DNA from: a bacterium Ga0077546
GTDB taxonomy: Bacteria > Cyanobacteriota > Vampirovibrionia > Obscuribacterales > Obscuribacteraceae
Assembly: GCA_001464165.1 (NCBI GenBank)
Contig: LNEX01000430.1
Coordinates: forward strand, 1 to 10,219
DNA: 10,219 nucleotides
Direction: 5' to 3'
Shown here: piece by piece, positions 5,971 to 10,219 of the stretch
Numbering within the stretch: position 1 is the stretch's first letter
How the letters are laid out: each line of letters starts with the position of its first letter
Translations under genes and position numbers: made by a program
Notes under the pieces: model-generated
Databases searched by the model: none
What the model was told of the DNA's origin: nothing
The model's input: the letters and a program-made list of their open reading frames with translations, nothing else

Positions 5971-6909
5971 ATGCCGATAGAGAAGTTTGATCGTACAGCT
6001 ACCCCAGAGCACCCCAGCCAGCCTACTAATTGGTTTGAGGCGGCTTATGATGGCGCTGCTAGCAAGGTTAAGAGTGCCGCCGACAAGACCGTGACCATGG
6101 TCAAAGAACACCCAGTCGAGTCTGCAGTTGTCGCTGGTGTTGCTGTGGTTGGAGTGTATGCACTGTTGAAAGGAAAGGGCGATCTTCGCATTATTTCCAA
6201 TGAAGCCAAGGCTGGTGAAGGCCTCATAGGAAGAACCATGAAAGACGCTGGTGCCGCCGAAGCTAATGGTGTCAAAGCCACTTTTGAAAGTCCTATGCTG
6301 CAGCGCAAAACTGTTGACGGTGCTGTTATTCCTGATGTGGCGCGGCCTTTGCTTGAGAAAGGATCAGCTCTGACCACACCAGAGGCTCTTGCTGCCACCG
6401 CTAAAAAATATGAAGCCGGATTGACTGACTTATTTAAATTACCGCGCGAAACTATTGGCGAAGCCGGTCAGAGTCTCGATCAATTAGCTGCTAAGACACT
6501 GCAATCGCGTGCGGCCACAACTGGAGAGAGATTTACTGAAGCTGCCACCAAGTCTGAAGCTGAGAGACTAGCGGCACTAAATCCTGCTCTAAAAGAACTC
6601 ACTGATATTGGTGGAGCCAAGGTAACCGTTCTTGATCAAGATCATCTAGTTAAGCTGGCTGGTTCTGATTTGCAGTTTAAGTTTACGCCGCAGTTAGGAC
6701 AGTTTCTTAAGGCCGGTGGAAAAATTACTGAAGAGCACATTGGTGAGGCTTTTGCCGTGCAAAAAGGTGGTAGCAAGAAGTTGCTAGGCGAAATTTTGGT
6801 TGATTTGAAACATGCCACCAAAGCTGACGTTGAGCAAGCATTTGCTGATCAAAATACTGTTAAAGCTGCTCTGAAGGCTGCTAGAGAAGAGTTTTTGAAG
6901 AAGTTCTAA
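5971..6909 (+). CDS. Membrane-associated protein with tandem MshEN-like 24-residue repeats
   Basis: A 312-residue protein. The ATG at 5971 is preferred (AAGG nine bases upstream); an in-frame ATG at 5887 would add 28 residues of unlikely Pro/Leu-rich sequence. The N-terminus is polar, then comes a Lys/Ala-rich amphipathic stretch (28-48), one hydrophobic segment at about 50-66 (AVVAGVAVVGVYALL), a long Ala/Lys/Glu-rich helical region (75-225), and a C-terminal pair of repeats: residues 241-264 (QLGQFLKAGG...FAVQ) and 271-294 (LLGEILVDLK...FADQ). Each is 24 residues with Leu-Gly at 2-3, Leu at 6, a hydrophobic residue at 17, Phe at 21 and Gln at 24. That is the layout of the MshEN domain at the N-terminus of type II secretion and pilus ATPases, where paired motifs bind c-di-GMP. 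The usual leading Arg is replaced by Gln and Leu, so binding is uncertain. No ATPase domain is present. Confidence 0.85.
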   Translation: MPIEKFDRTATPEHPSQPTNWFEAAYDGAASKVKSAADKTVTMVKEHPVESAVVAGVAVVGVYALLKGKGDLRIISNEAKAGEGLIGRTMKDAGAAEANGVKATFESPMLQRKTVDGAVIPDVARPLLEKGSALTTPEALAATAKKYEAGLTDLFKLPRETIGEAGQSLDQLAAKTLQSRAATTGERFTEAATKSEAERLAALNPALKELTDIGGAKVTVLDQDHLVKLAGSDLQFKFTPQLGQFLKAGGKITEEHIGEAFAVQKGGSKKLLGEILVDLKHATKADVEQAFADQNTVKAALKAAREEFLKKF

Positions 6910-6931
6910 CTATCAATCGTCTTGTGCAATT

Positions 6932-7486
6932 TCAATTTAAGAAGAAATCGAGATCTAGTTTTTTGCTGTTGGCTAGCATGTTTTCGTGCTGAGACTTAAG
7001 GCGCTCGATTTTTGTCGCCTTGGTCCATTCAACAAATTGATTGCCGAGCCAGTCGAAGGCATTTTCTGTTTGCAGCCAGCTACCAAACCAGAGATCTATA
7101 TACTTATCTGCTTGATGCTGGGCTGTTGGCAAAACTGTTTTTGTCGCGTGTTTGGATTTTTTTGAAGTTTTGTTCGAAACTTGATTGACCCTAGATACCA
7201 TTAGTGGCAGAACAAAATTGTTGGCAGCAAAGGCCTGATGTAGCACTGTGTTAGCTGTTGCTAGCGCTTGCTCGCTAGGGTTTGCTCCTGCTGCACCAAA
7301 AGACGCCAAAGCTTTAGCGTAGAGTAAAACTGTTCTGTTGGTTTTTTCTTTTACTTCGTTTTCGTTTTTTTGTTTGCTTTCAAGTTCGTCGAGAAGCACT
7401 AGTGCTTCTTCGAAGTGAGCATTCTCGATTAGAGCTAGAACTAGTCTTTCTGGGCTTGTGGCCGGTTTCTTTTCTTTCTTACTCAC
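6932..7486 (-). CDS. TPR-like protein resembling the ST7/SEC-C-associated repeat C-terminus
   Basis: A 184-residue all-helical cytosolic protein. Residues 11-36 (ERLVLALIENAHFEEALVLL) look like a TPR helix pair. Residues 52-92, with LLYAKALASF, then ALATANTVLHQAFAANNFVLPLM, followed by ADKYIDLWFGSWLQTENAFDWL at 126-147, recall the C-terminal pattern of bacterial TPR proteins related to ST7 (helix, AL..AL.ANP.V..YL, then YA......W..T.GALEWL). The match is from memory. A Lys/Ser/Thr-rich insert (105-117) separates the two parts. The start is GTG with GAGAAA close upstream and GGGAG a little further; it lies 16 bases after the GT2 stop on the same strand, so the two are probably co-transcribed. 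No enzymatic motif is visible; a scaffold role is the family expectation. Confidence 0.75.
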   Translation of the reverse strand: MSKKEKKPATSPERLVLALIENAHFEEALVLLDELESKQKNENEVKEKTNRTVLLYAKALASFGAAGANPSEQALATANTVLHQAFAANNFVLPLMVSRVNQVSNKTSKKSKHATKTVLPTAQHQADKYIDLWFGSWLQTENAFDWLGNQFVEWTKATKIERLKSQHENMLANSKKLDLDFFLN

Positions 7487-7502
7487 TAATTTCTCATACT
7501 CC

Positions 7503-8264
7503 CTAGTTCTTCTCTTTCAGTTTGTAAGCACCAAACAACATGCGAGTATAAATCAAGACTAGATCTCTCAGCGAGCGCAATGTGTCGATGAAAATACGCA
7601 CTGTTGATCCGTCGCGGTCTTGCCAGTCGACATATACTTTCTCGATTTTGCAATGATGCTCTTTAGCTATCACGAGTATTTCTAGATCGAAGAGAAAACG
7701 TTTTGTTCTGGCCAAGGGAAAGAGCTGATGTGCACTTTCTTTTTTGAATACTTTGAAACCTGCTTGAGTATCTCGGATGCCAGGCACAACAAAATTTCCT
7801 ACTAAGAAGCGCGAAAGCATGGCCAGTAACCTGCGACCCAAACCCGGATATTGTGTTTTCTTGCGGCGCTGGGCGATTACGAGATCTGCACCGTCTTCTA
7901 TTTTCGCTAGAAACTCATCGAGTAACTGTGGTTCGTAAGACAAGTCAGAATCGGTAAATACAATAATGTTACCTTGAGCTTCCATTACCCCAACTTTGAC
8001 AGCGTTGCCTTTACCCTGGTTTTCACTAATTTCAATTAAGCGCAGTGAGCAGTTGGCGCTTTTGAATGTGTCGAGGGCGACCTTTGCTGTATTGTCTTTG
8101 CAGCCATCAGTGACAACCACTACTTCAGTGCCTGGATGATGGGTGTCAAGGTAGGTAGCCCAGCTCTCCATCGTCATGCCAATACGCTTCTCTTCTTGAT
8201 AAGCGGGAAAAACAATGGATATGGTGGGCTTGATTGCAGGTAAACTTGAACTTCGCTCTGACAT
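7503..8264 (-). CDS. GT2 glycosyltransferase, polyprenyl-phosphate sugar synthase-like (ALG5/DPM1 type)
   Basis: A 253-residue GT-A fold enzyme expected to transfer a hexose from a nucleotide sugar to polyprenyl phosphate at the cytoplasmic face. Visible: IVFPAYQEEKRI (first nucleotide-binding strand, 17-28), VVTDGCKDNTA (50-60; the usual DGS is DGC), NQGKGNAV (82-89), the metal-binding TDSDLS (104-109), and DTQAGFK (165-171), which is characteristic of dolichyl-phosphate glucose/mannose synthases, followed by FLFDLEIL. There are no C-terminal transmembrane helices, unlike GtrB/DPMS variants, so it resembles the soluble or peripheral form. The start is ATG; the ribosome site is weak. It is divergent from the GT87-type gene 39 bases away, which could use its product. 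Confidence 0.9.
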   Translation of the reverse strand: MSERSSSLPAIKPTISIVFPAYQEEKRIGMTMESWATYLDTHHPGTEVVVVTDGCKDNTAKVALDTFKSANCSLRLIEISENQGKGNAVKVGVMEAQGNIIVFTDSDLSYEPQLLDEFLAKIEDGADLVIAQRRKKTQYPGLGRRLLAMLSRFLVGNFVVPGIRDTQAGFKVFKKESAHQLFPLARTKRFLFDLEILVIAKEHHCKIEKVYVDWQDRDGSTVRIFIDTLRSLRDLVLIYTRMLFGAYKLKEKN

Positions 8265-8303
8265 ATTAAATGGGCATTCTAAAGATTAAAAAGGTAGTAG
8301 TCG

Positions 8304-9587
8304 GTGCAGCTTGTTTCTCTTTTGCTAAAAATCCTGGCTGTATTTCTCCTTTTCTTGCCGCTTCTGATTGCTGCTTCGCAAGCGGTGATTATGCAGGGCT
8401 CTGATTTTGTCATGACTTTCTATCCTGTGGGCAAAATGGTTGTCGACGGCCTGGCTCAAAATATTTATCCGCCGCCCAGCGCCACTTCTTTTGTGGATGC
8501 CCCTTTCAATTTATATGTGCACCAGCTGCTCACGTTTTTACCGAAACAGTATGTGGCTGTTTACATGTATAGCCCCTTAATGGCTCTATTCTTTGTGCCC
8601 TTTTCTTTCATGACGCCACAGCATGCCCTAATTGCTTGGCAAGTCTTCTCAATAATAGTGCTCGCCTTAGTCGCCTGGCTTTCTAGTCGCGGCGACCGCT
8701 GGCTGGCGATTGAGTATTTTTCAATGCTCGCTCTGTTTTGCCCAGTTTTTCATACTCTATTGATCGGTCACCTCGGCATTGTGGTTGGCCTTCTGCCTTT
8801 GGCGCTGGGTTACGCCTTCCTTAGTCGAGGCCGAGAGATAGCTGGTGGAATGGTCTGGGGGGCACTCTTGCTCAAGCCGCAGTTTTTGCCGACGGCATTG
8901 CTTGTTTGTGGCGCCTTGTTTCTTAGCAAGCGGCCTAAAGCGACCATCGGTCTTGCCTTGGGTTTATTGCTCTTTGGCCTGGCCACGGTTTTCTCCCTTG
9001 GCCCAAGTTTGTTCGTGGAATGGCTCAAAAGTTTTAAAATGTCAGACACTATTTTTGCTAAGGCTGGTTATCAATTTCCCGCTTATATGGTTGTGTCACT
9101 ACCGGCGGTGATTGTTCAAACTTTTCCCGGCTTCACTGCAACCAAGATAGTGGCTTATGGATTGGCTGCTGTCATTGGTTTGTATGCGCTCTGGCGGGGA
9201 ACAGCTATTCTTAATTCGGCCAAACCAGAGCTTGAATCAACTACAAATACTGTTGGTTCGCTCCGCTCTTATCGAGCTGCTGTTGCACTAGTGATGCTTG
9301 AAGGCTTGTTTGTTTTGCCTTTGGTTTTGCCGCATTTTCTCTTCTATGACTTTTGTGGTATCGGCCTTTTGGCTGTAATTGCTGGTCAAGGTCATCTCTG
9401 GGGTGAAGAAGCTGGGCGAGTAAAGTTCTTGCGCCAAGCAACCTGGTGGTGCTGTAACTTGTACTACGTCTCTTTTATGTTCTTGCCAGTTGCAGCGCTC
9501 AAGCAATGGTATGCCTTGCTTCTGGTGGCGGTCTTTGCCTTCTTCTTTTTCAAGATTCCGGGAGTGGCCTGCTCGAGAAAAACTTAA
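8304..9587 (+). CDS. GT87/DUF2029-type polytopic membrane glycosyltransferase
   Basis: A 427-residue integral membrane protein with roughly ten hydrophobic segments, of the GT-C class (DUF2029, CAZy GT87, which includes mycobacterial polyprenyl-phosphomannose-dependent mannosyltransferases). Visible: helix 1 (5-28), then the first-loop signature SDFVMTFYPVGKMV with the likely catalytic Asp34 and NIYPPP soon after, YSPLMALFFVPF (89-100), and IGHLGIVVGLLPLALGYAF then SRGREIAGG and LLKPQFLP, matching the G-Q/H...rgr..AG....Kp core. The donor would be a lipid-linked sugar used on the outer face of the membrane; the acceptor is unknown. The GTG start is supported by AAGG nine bases before it. Its stop overlaps that of convergent cobS by four bases. 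Confidence 0.85.
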   Translation: MQLVSLLLKILAVFLLFLPLLIAASQAVIMQGSDFVMTFYPVGKMVVDGLAQNIYPPPSATSFVDAPFNLYVHQLLTFLPKQYVAVYMYSPLMALFFVPFSFMTPQHALIAWQVFSIIVLALVAWLSSRGDRWLAIEYFSMLALFCPVFHTLLIGHLGIVVGLLPLALGYAFLSRGREIAGGMVWGALLLKPQFLPTALLVCGALFLSKRPKATIGLALGLLLFGLATVFSLGPSLFVEWLKSFKMSDTIFAKAGYQFPAYMVVSLPAVIVQTFPGFTATKIVAYGLAAVIGLYALWRGTAILNSAKPELESTTNTVGSLRSYRAAVALVMLEGLFVLPLVLPHFLFYDFCGIGLLAVIAGQGHLWGEEAGRVKFLRQATWWCCNLYYVSFMFLPVAALKQWYALLLVAVFAFFFFKIPGVACSRKT

Positions 9588-10219
9588 ATATGAATTAGAG
9601 CAATGACGGTCAAAGAAATCGTCTCTGTTAGCTCTACCACGGCTCCGTAGGTGTCTCCAGTGTGTCCGCCCAGTCTGCTACTTAGATAGAGTGCGCTTAT
9701 TAGTCCGGCACCGCTAGCGATACCAAAGTAGAGGCCCAGCGGTAGTAGCAGTGTGACAGGCGAGACTCCTGCAAGTGGTGCACCTAACACAACGGCTGCT
9801 AGCAGTGCTATTGGTATAAGCGCGGCTAAGAATATGTCTTGGGGAAAACGGGTGGTGTCGTGCCAAACTTTGCCTTTGCCTTCGGCTCTAGCATAGGGAA
9901 ACGCTCCAATGGCAAAGGTCTCAGCTAAGCGGGCAAGGCAGGGGGCAAACAGCAAAACAACAGGAAGAATGTGAGTTGGCAGTGCTGCCAGTGCAGCTAT
10001 TTTCAAGGCAAAAGTGGCGATACCAATCATCACCGCAAAGTTTCCCACTCGGCTGTCTTGCATGATTTCGAGCATGCGTTCTTTGCTGCGGTGCGAGAAA
10101 ATACCATCGGCTGTGTCCATCAAACCATCAAAATGAAGGCCACCAGTAAGTGTGAGCCATAAGATGGTTATTATTGTTGCCAATAAAAAATTGGGCGTGT
10201 TCAGCATCTCAAGAATCAA
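9584..10219 (-). CDS. cobS: Adenosylcobinamide-GDP ribazoletransferase (cobalamin synthase), N-terminus beyond window
   Basis: CobS joins adenosylcobinamide-GDP and alpha-ribazole (or its phosphate) to make adenosylcobalamin (phosphate), in the inner membrane. The 211 residues present contain the family signatures: GGLHFDGLMDTADG at 26-39 (the Asp-rich metal/substrate motif), DSRVGNFAV at 55-63, and GGHTGDTYGA at 184-193, followed by VELTE, with hydrophobic helices between. The frame is open to the right edge; full-length CobS is about 250 residues, so about 40 are missing and the TTG at the edge is not a real start. Other cob genes, if clustered, would lie to the right. Its stop overlaps the convergent GT87 stop. 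Confidence 0.96.
   Translation of the reverse strand: MILEMLNTPNFLLATIITILWLTLTGGLHFDGLMDTADGIFSHRSKERMLEIMQDSRVGNFAVMIGIATFALKIAALAALPTHILPVVLLFAPCLARLAETFAIGAFPYARAEGKGKVWHDTTRFPQDIFLAALIPIALLAAVVLGAPLAGVSPVTLLLPLGLYFGIASGAGLISALYLSSRLGGHTGDTYGAVVELTETISLTVIALIHI

Overview
The window is a compact, protein-coding stretch of a bacterial chromosome. Base composition looks moderate, and GTG and TTG starts are unusually frequent. It encodes N-terminal signal peptides, a long-chain flavodoxin with Fur-like operators, a cobalamin-synthesis gene and a polyprenyl-phosphate-dependent glycosyltransferase pair. There is no rRNA, tRNA, CRISPR array, transposase or phage structural gene. Gene style (small lineage-specific membrane and alanine-rich proteins around common metabolic genes) fits an environmental Gram-negative-type bacterium. 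A non-photosynthetic cyanobacterial relative (Obscuribacterales/Vampirovibrionia) is my guess, made from impression and not from a search.

Layout. Positions 2-724 (+) hold the 3' part of a short-chain dehydrogenase whose start lies outside the window. It converges, with overlapping stop codons, on a flavin-containing monooxygenase (721-2034, -). From 3808 down to 721 every gene is on the minus strand: a broken flavodoxin, an 86-residue GGPHDG protein, a 124-residue unknown coupled to it by a TAGTG stop/start overlap, a 166-residue single-pass membrane protein, then the monooxygenase. The first three are tightly packed and probably co-transcribed. Upstream of the flavodoxin lies the only large gap (about 580 bases, 3809-4388), which contains a cluster of Fur-box-like sites and three exact copies of the 10-mer TATTGAGAAT.

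Right of the gap is a histidine phosphatase (4389-4958, +), convergent with a secreted or membrane-anchored coiled-coil protein (4968-5777, -). Next is a divergent 312-residue protein (5971-6909, +) whose C-terminus carries two 24-residue repeats resembling the c-di-GMP-binding MshEN/T2SS-E N-terminal motif. A two-gene minus-strand unit follows: a polyprenyl-phosphate sugar synthase-like GT2 (7503-8264) and a TPR-like protein (6932-7486). The GT2 gene is divergent from a GT87-type membrane glycosyltransferase (8304-9587, +), which converges with overlapping stops on cobS (9584-10219, -, N-terminus cut by the window edge).

How the genes may work together: the flavodoxin and its Fur sites suggest an iron-starvation response. 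The GT2/GT87 pair suggests lipid-linked sugar donor synthesis and transfer outside the membrane. CobS belongs to lower-ligand assembly of cobalamin. The most notable points are the flavodoxin, which lacks about 12 residues and is out of frame although its regulatory region looks intact, the unexplained operator-rich gap, and the MshEN-like repeats on a protein that is not a secretion ATPase.
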